Below, piece after piece: positions 54,073 to 62,687 of a stretch of DNA of 64,000 nt (the stretch's first letter is position 1; the number at the start of each line of letters is the position of its first letter). The notes under the pieces were generated by a model. It ran no database searches. It had not been told where the DNA came from and saw only the letters and a list, made by a program, of their open reading frames with translations. A program made the translations under genes and the position numbers. Origin of the DNA: Pseudomonas pudica (GTDB lineage Bacteria > Pseudomonadota > Gammaproteobacteria > Pseudomonadales > Pseudomonadaceae); NCBI RefSeq assembly GCF_015680405.1, contig NZ_JADLJS010000011.1, positions 1-64,000 on the forward strand, given 5' to 3'.

Positions 54073-56618
54073 GAGGTGTGTTCCTGGTGATTCATGTCGG
54101 TTTGGGTTGAAGACGGTGCATGCCGGGGTTGGCACGTTAATGTTTTCAGGCGGTAGCCATTGACCTGGGGAATTTCGCCGGGGTTGACCGTCACCTGGCA
54201 TTCGCGGGTGGCTTGGTCTGCCCACCGCGCTTGCAATTGCTGGAGCCCCGGTACATCGCTGGCGACCAGCGCCTGGCCGGCCTGGCCGACCACCGCCAAG
54301 ACATTGCCCTGGGCATCGCTTATCTGTGTGCCGAATGGCAATGGGCGGCCGTCCGCCTGCTGCAGGGTCAGGACCATGCGCATCACCTGGCGGCTGGGGA
54401 AGCTGGCTTTGACGATGGCGCCCCGGCGTGGCACAACCTGTTGCGTGGCATTGTCGATGATGGTCTCCGGCGAAAGCTCGTCGGTATCCAGCAACAGCGA
54501 ATTCAGCCGGTAAGGGCGCAGGTTCGATGCCAGCAGGTAGCCCTGGCGGTTGGCCTGGCTCGACGGCGTGTTTGCCAGGGTGATGCCGGCAACGTCAGGC
54601 ACGTGCACCAGGGCGCCGGTCTCGCCCATGTAGGGGCCCAATACGATGCCAGAACCGTGGGCCAGCAGAGCACCGCTGGCGTTGAGCGACACACTGCGGT
54701 AGTCGGCACCCTGGGTGTAGCCGCCCCCGTAGCTGACGTTGGTCCCTTGATGGGCCAGGGACAGTGCGCCGCTGGTGTTGTTTTGCTGGTCGTTGCTCAG
54801 CGATACCTGGTAGCCGAGCTGGTTGTTCATCATCCCGCCGCTGAGGCTGGCACGCTCGCTGTAGCGGCCGTCATAGCGTTGCAGGTCGAAACTGGCGGTA
54901 TGGCGGCGGCCAAAATCCAGGGGCAGCGACAGGCTCAGGCCGAACATGCGGTTATCGCCGGTGTTGTCGGTCAGGGCCTGGGAGGCGAACAGGTTGATGC
55001 TCACGTCACGCCAGCGCGTGTTGTACTGCACCTGGTACTGACGGCGTTGGGCAGTGCTGCCCCAGTAATCATCCTGCGAGAACGTAAGGCTCAGCGAGCC
55101 ATTGCCGACATTCTGGTAGACCGAAGCTTCCAGTCGGCTGCGGCGGTTGCCCAGGTAATGCGCGGACTGGTTGCGTTCCCGGACGGCCTCGACAAAATCG
55201 TGGTAGCCTTCGGTCGAATAACGGTAGCCGGCGAAGCGCAGATTGGTACCGGTTGCGAAGCTCTTGCCATAACGCGTGGTAAAGCTCTGCCCTTGCACCT
55301 GGCCTTTCAAGCTGCCGAGGTCGGTGTTTGCGTGGGTGACGTCGAACGACAGCGCACCCAGATCGGCGAAGTCACGGGCGACACCCAAGGCGCCGGCGCG
55401 GTAGTAATCGCTGGTGAACACACCGCCATACAGCGTGCTGTCCCAGACCCCGCCCCGGGCCAGCGTGCCCTCCCAGAACCGTGGCCGGTCCAGCTCCTCG
55501 GCGCCGTTGTAGCGACCCACGGTTGCGCTGTAGCGCCATACACCCTCGCGCAGCAGGTTGCCCAGTGACGAATAGGGTTGGGTGAAACGGCGTACCTGCC
55601 CATCGGCTTCTGTAAGGATCACCTCCAGTTCACCATGGCTGGCACCGACACTGAGGTCATCGATGGCGTATGGCCCGGGTGCCACGTAGGTGGAGTAGAT
55701 CGGGTAGCCGTTGTGCAGCACCTCCAGTTTCGCGCGGGTCTGGGCTACCCCGCGGATCACCGGGGCGTACTGTTGTTCGGTGTCGGAGTACATGTCCAGG
55801 TCCGAAGCCAGCCGTGCGCCGACGAAGGGCACGCTGCGAAACACTTCGTCGCCAGTGGAGGTTTCGCCCAGGGTGATGTTGGCCCGCAGCCCCGGCACAT
55901 CGCTTTGCGCATAAGTGTCGCTGTGGCGACTGTCGAATTGGCCATCGGTGCTGTCACGAAGCGCCTGGGTGCTGCGCAGGCGCCAGCCGGCGACATTGAT
56001 GCCGCTGTTCAGGTACAGGTCCTGGCTGCTGCGGCGGCGGCCGCTGTCGCTGCTGTAGTGCTGTGCCGATGCCTGGTAGTTGACGAACGCGGCAGTGATG
56101 CCGGCATCCCAGCGCGCTTCGGGTACTGACCCTGCGGTGTGTCGGCGCATGGCGATCTGGGGGATGGACAATGCCAGGTGCAGGCGTTGCGGGTCGAAGT
56201 CGGCCTGCGCCTCGGGCACCAGGGTGGCCAGGTCCAGGCAGGTGTCGTCGGTGGGCAATGGCGTATCGAGGGCTTCTTCGCGCAGGTCGAAGGCGCGCAG
56301 CAGCTCGCCGGTCAGGCAGGCCTGCAGGCCCTGCCCGTCGTTATTGTGAATGTCGATCTCGCGCGTGTAGGGCGTGGTGTCATTGACCACGACCTGCACG
56401 CGGTAGCGCCCGGCTGCCAGAGGGGTTTGCTCGGCCAGCGCTTGCAGGGCAAAGGCACCGGCCTCGCTGGCCTGGCCTGCGGCTTGGTGCATGAACTCGG
56501 CCTGGAAGCGCGGCGTAGCGGCGAAGGTTGGCGTGATCGACAGCAGTAGTAATGAACTGCCCACCAACGCGGGCAGTGGAGGTGTCAAGGCAGGCCTGCG
56601 GCAGTGAAGCATGGGCAT
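54069..56618 (-). CDS. Fimbrial outer-membrane usher protein
   Basis: Usher of 849 residues (FimD/PapC family), the pore that assembles and exports pili. A signal peptide (about 1-34, cut near FA-ATP) precedes the N-terminal chaperone-binding domain (LHLALSIPQIAM...), the 24-strand barrel (YQVQYNTRWRDVS, and others), a plug segment and the C-terminal domains with the closing Cys pair. The start is ATG 56618; a second ATG lies two codons in. Its 3' end overlaps the adhesin gene start by ATGA. No chaperone gene is adjacent. Confidence 0.92.
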   Translation of the reverse strand: MPMLHCRRPALTPPLPALVGSSLLLLSITPTFAATPRFQAEFMHQAAGQASEAGAFALQALAEQTPLAAGRYRVQVVVNDTTPYTREIDIHNNDGQGLQACLTGELLRAFDLREEALDTPLPTDDTCLDLATLVPEAQADFDPQRLHLALSIPQIAMRRHTAGSVPEARWDAGITAAFVNYQASAQHYSSDSGRRRSSQDLYLNSGINVAGWRLRSTQALRDSTDGQFDSRHSDTYAQSDVPGLRANITLGETSTGDEVFRSVPFVGARLASDLDMYSDTEQQYAPVIRGVAQTRAKLEVLHNGYPIYSTYVAPGPYAIDDLSVGASHGELEVILTEADGQVRRFTQPYSSLGNLLREGVWRYSATVGRYNGAEELDRPRFWEGTLARGGVWDSTLYGGVFTSDYYRAGALGVARDFADLGALSFDVTHANTDLGSLKGQVQGQSFTTRYGKSFATGTNLRFAGYRYSTEGYHDFVEAVRERNQSAHYLGNRRSRLEASVYQNVGNGSLSLTFSQDDYWGSTAQRRQYQVQYNTRWRDVSINLFASQALTDNTGDNRMFGLSLSLPLDFGRRHTASFDLQRYDGRYSERASLSGGMMNNQLGYQVSLSNDQQNNTSGALSLAHQGTNVSYGGGYTQGADYRSVSLNASGALLAHGSGIVLGPYMGETGALVHVPDVAGITLANTPSSQANRQGYLLASNLRPYRLNSLLLDTDELSPETIIDNATQQVVPRRGAIVKASFPSRQVMRMVLTLQQADGRPLPFGTQISDAQGNVLAVVGQAGQALVASDVPGLQQLQARWADQATRECQVTVNPGEIPQVNGYRLKTLTCQPRHAPSSTQTDMNHQEHTS

Positions 56619-56909
56619 GGAAGGTCCCTATGGCACCCTTGGCTCCTGGGCTGAGGCAGGAGCTGGGGCTTGGCTGTATGCAGAAAGCGGCATGCATCAG
56701 GGGGGCTGACGGCGCCGGGTTCGGGACAGACAGGGTAGGGAGGGAGGTCTGAGGTGGATGTAGGAACAGTCTTGCGCGCTGCAGAGAGATATGGACAGGG
56801 AAGGGGTGGTGACTCCCGGCGAATATTGCTGCCGGGAGCGCCGTCTGGTTGAAAACCTATGCGTCTTGGAGTGTGAGGGCGGTAAAGCGTGTCGGGTCGG
56901 GTTTGAGGA
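56619..56909. other. 291-bp gap between usher and RHS genes; no gene seen
   Basis: I see no chaperone remnant or other coding frame. It contains a hairpin CTCCCGGC-N10-GCCGGGAG (56813-56838), lacking a T-run, about 75-100 bases past the RHS stop; it could protect or end the RHS transcript. Confidence 0.5.
56813..56838. terminator. Hairpin downstream of the RHS gene
   Basis: 8-bp stem CTCCCGGC/GCCGGGAG without a U-run; possible Rho-type or mRNA-end structure. Confidence 0.3.
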
Positions 56910-59900
56910 TCAAGGCCAAGGCCGGACCGTCGGTTTATTTACGTAAACGGGCGTCCTTACATATCGATAGTCTCCTTGACTACCAGAATTAGACGTTGAC
57001 AAAGATGACGCGGATACCGGTGCAGATGAAGGCGGTGTTTGCAGCACCGGGGTGTTTCCGGACGATAAGTTACCCATCTCTATGGCCTCATTGTAAGATG
57101 GCGGTGCTACTGTTTCGTAAGATGGAGGTGGAAGTCTTGCATTCAAACGAGCTGCCAGTGAACGGTTGTGCGCTGCTGAAAGACGGCTCTGCATGTTTGA
57201 TGCGTGGTTTGTCGCCATAGGATTGTGGTTCGCTTGAGGAGGGTAGGATAGCCGGCTTGGGAAACTTGAGGGTCCAGAACGATATAGTCGAGGTCTGGCC
57301 AGGCCCCCGAAAGTAATCGCAACGCCGATGAGGCTAATTACCATGCCAGCATAATAGAGTGCGTCGGAAACCTTAGGTTTTTCCTTTGCAAGTTTTGCTC
57401 CCGCGATTTGCACGCCCAAGCCGATACCTTGTACAGCTATACCGACCCAGGCTATGGGAGATATGGCTGCCAAAGGGATACGCGATTTTGTGGCGATGAC
57501 CATTCCAATTAGTATGGCAGCAGAAAAAACAACTACAAGCCACTTCAACTCGGTCTTCGTGGCCCCTGTCTCCTCTTCGTACTCAGCCACGCCACTGTCA
57601 GCGAGCGGCTGAGCCTTATGCCCGGTAGGGTCCCCCCACTTGACTGGGTTGCCCAGGGCATACAGGTAGGGGTTGATCCCGACCTCTTCCGGTGGCATCG
57701 AGTCGGGACTGTTGAAGCCGTGTTCCGGAGTGTAGGCGCGGTAACCGCTGCCCAGCAGGTAGCAGCCCGTGGCCTCCTCGCGAAGCTCGCCGTTGAATGC
57801 CAGCAGGCAGTGCATGCCGTTGTCGTCCTGGCGTTCGCCATAGGCGGTGTAGCTGGCGGGGCGGGTGCCTTCGGCGTCCACCTCGGTGACGATGCTGCCG
57901 GCATTGTCGGTCAGCAGCAGCAGCGGGTCGGTGGGGGCGTCCGAGCGCTGCACCGCCAGGGCATGGGTGTCACCCAGCAGGTACTGGGTCAGCAGGCTGC
58001 CTTCCCGGGTGGCCTCCAGCCGATGGTCCTGGTATCGCCGCTGCACCTTGCGGGCCTCGTCACCGTGCACGCTGGCCAGCAACTGGTCATGGCCGTCGTA
58101 CAGGTAACGCACCCGTTCACTGCCGTCGGTCTCGCGCACACGCTCCAGGCGGCCTCGCAGGTCGTACTCCAGCGGGCGCCCTTGCTCGTCGTTGAGCCTG
58201 TTGCCGCGCAAGTCATAGGTGAAGGCTTGTGTGGCCGGGTAGTCTTCGAGCAGGGTGTGGGCCACCTTGGTCAACTGGAAGCTGTCGTCGTTTGCATAGC
58301 TGAATTTCGCGGTGTCCTCGCTGCCATCGGCAAACCGCGTCAGGCAGCGCTCGAGGTTGTCCATGGCATCGAAGGCGTAGGTCTTGCCGCGGATGGCGCG
58401 GCCCTTGGCGTTGCGCGGCAAGGCCTGCCAGCGTTCGCTCGTCTTGCCCTCTTTGCCCTCTTTGCCCCAGTCGCCCAGGTAATCCTGGATCACCAGGCGG
58501 TTGAGTGCGTCATATTCGAACATTTCCTGGCGCAGGCATTCGTGTTCGCCCGCATCGGTGAGGTTGTAGAGGGTGCGTGACTTCAACGTGGTGCCGTCCA
58601 GCCATTGCAGCTCCAGCATTTGCGTCTGGTCGGGGGTTTGCAGCGTGCGCCGGTGCTCACGGCCCAGGTCGTCGTAGGTCTGGGTGGTGCGTACATAGCG
58701 GTTTTCCGGGTCGCGGGTGTCACGGGTGGTAAGGGTGTGCAGCCGGCCCATGCTGTCGTAGGCGAGCACGGCCTGCAGGTGGCCCTGGGTGACGCTGGTC
58801 AGCCGCGCCAGTGGGTCATGCTCGTACAGGCAGGCGTCGCCGTCGCTGTGCTTGCGATAGAGCAGGCGGCCTTGCAGGGAGTGACGGTTGTCGATGGTGT
58901 ACTGCTGCGCATCGGTGCCGTTCCATTCTTCCCGGGCCAGGTACCCCTGGTCGGTGTAGGCGTAGACGCGGGCCCCCTGCTCGTTGCCGGCGCTGACCAC
59001 TTCGGCACTGCTGGGGCGGTAGGCGAACGTGGCTTCGTTGGCGGCCTGTGGCCCTTGCGCGTGTTCCAGGGTGGTGCTGATCAGGGTGGGCTCGGGGGTC
59101 AGTGCCGGCTTGTAGTCGTAGCGCTCGACCTGTTTGGGCTTGTCTTTGTGGGCCGGGTCGGTGTTGCTGAAGGTGCGGGTGTCCACCAGGTCGGTCTGGC
59201 CGCGGTACTGGTAGGTTTCCACACGCGGGCCAACCGTTACGCTGGTCAGGCGTTCGAGCCCGTCGAAGCTGCGTTTGCACACCGGTCGCGGTGCTGCGCC
59301 GCTGTACGCGCGGATTTCCAGCAGGGTGGTGAGTTCTGCGGTACTGCGTTCGTCAAAGGTGCGCGTCAGCACGCTGCCATTGGGGCGCACGGTTTCGAAG
59401 TGGCGTTTCCAGGCGTCATACCGGTATTCGGTGACGCGCGGCTTGATGTTGTGCTCGGGCGCGAAGCTCAGGGTTTCCTTCACGGCCTGGCCCAGGCCAT
59501 CGTAGAGGTAGTCGGTGCGGTCGACTTCCACCGGCTTGGCGCCTGCTTCGGCGTCGACGGGCAGGTGCAGGTTGTATTCGTAGACCGGTTTGTCGAAGCG
59601 GTTGTACTCCACCACGCGGTGGTTCTGCCTGATGCCCGGCTGGTCGCGGCTTTCCTGCCACTGCTCGATGTGGTTGCCGTCGGTGCCGAAGGGCGAGAAC
59701 AGGGTGACGAGCTTGACCCCATCCGTTCTTTGCTCCTCGCATCGATTCCCCCAGGCGTCGTAGCGGTAGTGCGAGGTCAGCGCGATGACCTGCTCGTCGG
59801 CGTTGTCGCTGCCGGGCGCGGCGGGCACGTAGTCGAACCGGATCTCGCTGTCGACACGGCCGCGGGTGTCGTAGGTTTTTTCCCAGACCTTGCGGGTGAT

Positions 59901-61955
59901 CCGGGTGCTGGACTGCGGGTCGTCCAGCGCGACCAGGGTGCGCTCTTCGCGCACCGGGCGGTTGAGCCCGTCATGGTAGGTGCGGGTGACCACCTTGTTG
60001 ACGTCGGTGGTCTCGGCATACCACAGGGTGCGCTGGTTTTCCGTGGCCCGGCCATAGCGATAGGTGCGGCTGGCGGTGTCGGTGTCGCCGGGCGCCACGG
60101 TCTCGATGCTCGGCCGGTTGACGATGTCGTAGCCGTAGCGGGTTTGCACGCCGTTGGTGTCTTGCGTTTCGACGGGTTGGTCGCGCAAGGCACTGTGCAG
60201 GCTGCTGAGGGTTCTTTCCAGCGTGCCGCCATGGGGCTTGAAGGTGGTGGTGGTGCGCACCCGGGTCGGCTTGCCGTTGTCATCGTTGCTCTGCTGATGG
60301 CGCCATTCGGTGCGCGACCAGGTCTTGCCCAGCTCGGTGGTCTTGAAGTCGATGCGCCCATGCAGGAACGCATTGGCGGGCATGTTCAGGTGGGTGATGT
60401 CCTCGCGGCGCAGCAGTTTTTCGCCGCCGTCGACGACTTCCAGCTCCTGCACGCTGTCGACCACCAGCCAGCCGTCGGTGGCCAGCCAGCTGTCGGCCTG
60501 CCGGGGTGCCTGCGCGGTGGCCAGCCTGGGCAGCGAGCGGTAGGTGTAGCGTGTGCGCAGGACCTTGGCCGGTTCGCCCTCGGCCGGGTAGACGGTGAGG
60601 CTCTTGAGGTTGCGCTTGAAGCCATCGGGGTCGGGCGGGCACCCCTTGGCGCCACTGGCGGGGTAGAACTCGCGCAGCATGATCATGCCGTTGGCGAGGG
60701 TTTCCCGCACAAGGTTGCCGTCGGTGTCGTAATCGGTTTCGACCCATTCCTTGCGGTGCAACTGGGTGTCTCGCTGGGTCCAGGTCTTGGTCATCTTTTT
60801 CGGCAACTGCACCCGCACGTCCTGGGACTCGAAGCTGCCCGCCTTGTCGTGGTACTCGGTGCTGACGGTGAGGATGCAGCCGGCTTCGTCGGTGACCTGC
60901 TCGGTCATCAGGTGGAAGCGGTTGAAGGTGTGCCTGACGGTTTTCGACACCTTGCCATCCAGGTAGTGGCTGACCGTGGTGTGGTAGTTGTAGCTGTTGC
61001 CGACGAAGCGGTAGAGCTGGTCGCGGTTGGACTCCTTGTCCCAGACCAGGCCGGATGCGCCGTTGCCCAGGAAGTTTTCGCCGCTGTACTGGTAGGTGGT
61101 CTTGATCGCGTGGGCTTCGTCCAGCGGGTCGGGGATTTCCAGGTGCTCGATCACATGGGGCAGGTACTCGTCGATGCCGGGGTACTGGTGGCCGCGTTCC
61201 TTGTAGCGGATGCGCTCTTCGCCGCCGAAGGGCCGGGTGAGCCGCTGCAGGAAAGGCATGCCGGCCATGCGGTCGTAGTGGAACGTCCAGTCGAGCTGGT
61301 CGCTGGCGGGCATCATCAGGGAGCGCAACTCTTCACCGTCGAACTTCAGGGTGAACTGCTGGTGGGCTTCAGTGCCGGGGTGCACGTGCAATTGCACCTG
61401 GCTGTTGCCTTCGAATTCGAGGGTGAGCAGCGATTGATCGAAATCGTCCGTGATGGACAGCAGCCGGCCGAGGTCGTCGTAGCGCAAGTTGATGCCGAGG
61501 CCGGCGAGGGTCTCGACCCGTGTCGGCAGGAATATCGAGTCATCGGCGCGGAGGGGCTCGAGGATTTCGCGCAGGTGGTGGGTGTGTGTGACGAGGAAGC
61601 GCGGGGCATCGTGGCTGCCGATGTGCTCGAAGGTGAAGGCCTTGAACTTCTGCTCGTGGATCACGGCCGGTTGGCCAGGGCCCTGGTCGGAGACGGCGAA
61701 GCTTTCGCCGGTGTACAGGCTGAGCCTATGGGTGCTCAGGTCGTAGCGGCTGAACTTGAAGTCCCAGCCGATGCCGTAGCCGGCGTTGAAGGTGTTCAGC
61801 GGGTTGAAGGTCAGGTCCACGGGCAGCTTGGGGCCTTGCAGGAAGTTGGCATTGAGCGGTGGCACTTCCAGGGTGAAGCCGTACAGCCCGGTACGCACAT
61901 CAACGCTGCCATGGGTGTAGCTGGCGAAGTTGGTTGCGTTGCTTTGCAGGGTCAT
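56910..61955 (-). CDS. RHS-repeat protein with variable membrane/PPxY C-terminus
   Basis: Giant protein of 1681 residues, no signal peptide, no PAAR or VgrG part. The N-terminal beta-rich section (1-300) begins SYTHGSVDVRTGLYGF. Many RHS/YD repeats follow (about 300-1380), of the form YDxxGRL, e.g. YDLRGRLERV, YDSMGRLH. The core ends with NSPDSMPPEEVGINPYLYALGNPVKWGDPTGH at about 1415-1446, the self-cleaving core signature. The C-terminal 235 residues (1447-1681) have no match to known toxins: three transmembrane segments (about 1470-1489, 1493-1520, 1532-1553), then a disordered Ser/Pro-rich tail with PPSY at 1610-1613 and 1618-1621. Its start overlaps the 156-aa gene by ATGA. The tail is noticeably more AT-rich than the core. 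Confidence 0.92.
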   Translation of the reverse strand: MTLQSNATNFASYTHGSVDVRTGLYGFTLEVPPLNANFLQGPKLPVDLTFNPLNTFNAGYGIGWDFKFSRYDLSTHRLSLYTGESFAVSDQGPGQPAVIHEQKFKAFTFEHIGSHDAPRFLVTHTHHLREILEPLRADDSIFLPTRVETLAGLGINLRYDDLGRLLSITDDFDQSLLTLEFEGNSQVQLHVHPGTEAHQQFTLKFDGEELRSLMMPASDQLDWTFHYDRMAGMPFLQRLTRPFGGEERIRYKERGHQYPGIDEYLPHVIEHLEIPDPLDEAHAIKTTYQYSGENFLGNGASGLVWDKESNRDQLYRFVGNSYNYHTTVSHYLDGKVSKTVRHTFNRFHLMTEQVTDEAGCILTVSTEYHDKAGSFESQDVRVQLPKKMTKTWTQRDTQLHRKEWVETDYDTDGNLVRETLANGMIMLREFYPASGAKGCPPDPDGFKRNLKSLTVYPAEGEPAKVLRTRYTYRSLPRLATAQAPRQADSWLATDGWLVVDSVQELEVVDGGEKLLRREDITHLNMPANAFLHGRIDFKTTELGKTWSRTEWRHQQSNDDNGKPTRVRTTTTFKPHGGTLERTLSSLHSALRDQPVETQDTNGVQTRYGYDIVNRPSIETVAPGDTDTASRTYRYGRATENQRTLWYAETTDVNKVVTRTYHDGLNRPVREERTLVALDDPQSSTRITRKVWEKTYDTRGRVDSEIRFDYVPAAPGSDNADEQVIALTSHYRYDAWGNRCEEQRTDGVKLVTLFSPFGTDGNHIEQWQESRDQPGIRQNHRVVEYNRFDKPVYEYNLHLPVDAEAGAKPVEVDRTDYLYDGLGQAVKETLSFAPEHNIKPRVTEYRYDAWKRHFETVRPNGSVLTRTFDERSTAELTTLLEIRAYSGAAPRPVCKRSFDGLERLTSVTVGPRVETYQYRGQTDLVDTRTFSNTDPAHKDKPKQVERYDYKPALTPEPTLISTTLEHAQGPQAANEATFAYRPSSAEVVSAGNEQGARVYAYTDQGYLAREEWNGTDAQQYTIDNRHSLQGRLLYRKHSDGDACLYEHDPLARLTSVTQGHLQAVLAYDSMGRLHTLTTRDTRDPENRYVRTTQTYDDLGREHRRTLQTPDQTQMLELQWLDGTTLKSRTLYNLTDAGEHECLRQEMFEYDALNRLVIQDYLGDWGKEGKEGKTSERWQALPRNAKGRAIRGKTYAFDAMDNLERCLTRFADGSEDTAKFSYANDDSFQLTKVAHTLLEDYPATQAFTYDLRGNRLNDEQGRPLEYDLRGRLERVRETDGSERVRYLYDGHDQLLASVHGDEARKVQRRYQDHRLEATREGSLLTQYLLGDTHALAVQRSDAPTDPLLLLTDNAGSIVTEVDAEGTRPASYTAYGERQDDNGMHCLLAFNGELREEATGCYLLGSGYRAYTPEHGFNSPDSMPPEEVGINPYLYALGNPVKWGDPTGHKAQPLADSGVAEYEEETGATKTELKWLVVVFSAAILIGMVIATKSRIPLAAISPIAWVGIAVQGIGLGVQIAGAKLAKEKPKVSDALYYAGMVISLIGVAITFGGLARPRLYRSGPSSFPSRLSYPPQANHNPMATNHASNMQSRLSAAHNRSLAARLNARLPPPSYETVAPPSYNEAIEMGNLSSGNTPVLQTPPSSAPVSASSLSTSNSGSQGDYRYVRTPVYVNKPTVRPWP

Positions 61956-62422
61956 GGTTGTTCTCCATGGACGGGCGCAGCGACAGGAGCGGTTGCATTG
62001 GGCTCTCGACGTGGGGCTGAAACCTTGACGATTATTTCGCCGAGTGTGTCTCTGTCTGCAGCATTTTCAGATTTGTCGACGACCAGAATGCCGAGCGCGG
62101 TGCGTACGAAGCTGTTCTTTGCGTTGCGAGTGACATACTGATCAATGTCGTTCTTTTCCAGCGATGAAGGCGAATGGGTGGTTTTGAACGTCACCCACCA
62201 TTTCGGTTTACCGTCCACCCGATCTTTCGATTCCCAGGTAATGGTGGCGGCCGAGGGAATGCCGATCATATGGATCTGCCGTGCTTTAAAGCCGTCTAGC
62301 GAAAAGCGAACAGTCTGGTCACTGCCTTCGGCAGGAACTTCGTATGCTCGGTGGTCATCATTCGTGGTGTAAACCGTAATGGTTCCAGCGGTCTTGGCTG
62401 TGTCGGGCTGTGTCGGATTCAT
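61952..62422 (-). CDS. Uncharacterised 156-residue protein coupled to the RHS gene
   Basis: Not recognised. No signal peptide or membrane segment. The body (about 10-130) alternates short beta strands, e.g. GTITVYTTNDDHRAYEV, DGFKARQIHMIGIPSAATITWESK and KPKWWVTFKT, suggesting a beta-sandwich. The C-terminal 25 residues are proline/alanine-rich. Its stop overlaps the RHS start (ATGA), so the two are co-translated at linked levels. It is upstream of the RHS gene, not downstream where immunity genes usually lie, so a chaperone, carrier or accessory subunit is more likely. AAGGA lies seven bases before ATG 62422. Confidence 0.8.
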   Translation of the reverse strand: MNPTQPDTAKTAGTITVYTTNDDHRAYEVPAEGSDQTVRFSLDGFKARQIHMIGIPSAATITWESKDRVDGKPKWWVTFKTTHSPSSLEKNDIDQYVTRNAKNSFVRTALGILVVDKSENAADRDTLGEIIVKVSAPRREPNATAPVAAPVHGEQP

Positions 62423-62451
62423 GGGGCAGTCCTTTCAGGGCTTTTAAATTG

Positions 62452-62465
62452 ACAGGCGCGCCTGT
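62452..62465. promoter_or_regulatory. Perfect 14-bp palindrome in the RHS operon leader
   Basis: ACAGGCG-CGCCTGT, 30 bases upstream of the 156-aa gene start; operator candidate for the RHS operon. Confidence 0.45.
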
Positions 62466-62584
62466 TGCAGGTGCAGAGTAGAAAATCTGGCGTGCGCCGA
62501 CACCTGGCAAATTTGATAGGTGGATGCACGAGGCCTATGCCTGCGGATGCTGTCCGCGGCGCGAGCACCTGTTATTTCTGCTAG

Positions 62585-62613
62585 TTGTGAGGCTGGAACA
62601 TAGCCTCTATAAC
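62585..62613 (+). promoter_or_regulatory. Possible promoter of the Ig-repeat gene
   Basis: TTGTGA, 17-bp spacer, TATAAC, 75 bases before the start codon. Confidence 0.45.
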
Positions 62614-62687
62614 TTCCTCGCATTCGATTGATTTGACCGCTGCTGCAGGCAGTTGGTCAGCCCGGGTGCGAGAGCGAGGAAGCAGTT

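Larger units (their letters stand above)
62423..62687. other. 265-bp divergent regulatory gap
   Basis: Between the RHS operon (minus) and the Ig-repeat gene (plus). It holds the palindrome ACAGGCGCGCCTGT (62452-62465) and, for the plus-strand gene, TTGTGA (62585-62590), 17 bp, TATAAC (62608-62613). Confidence 0.6.

Noticed and set aside
56619..56909. Remnant of a pilus chaperone gene upstream of the usher
   Set aside because: Short minus-strand frames exist there but none shows chaperone motifs or a continuous reading frame.
58605..62141. Very long open frame (1178 codons) on the plus strand opposite the RHS gene
   Set aside because: It is the complementary frame of a high-GC RHS gene. No ribosome site, no domain, and the codon positions follow the minus-strand gene.
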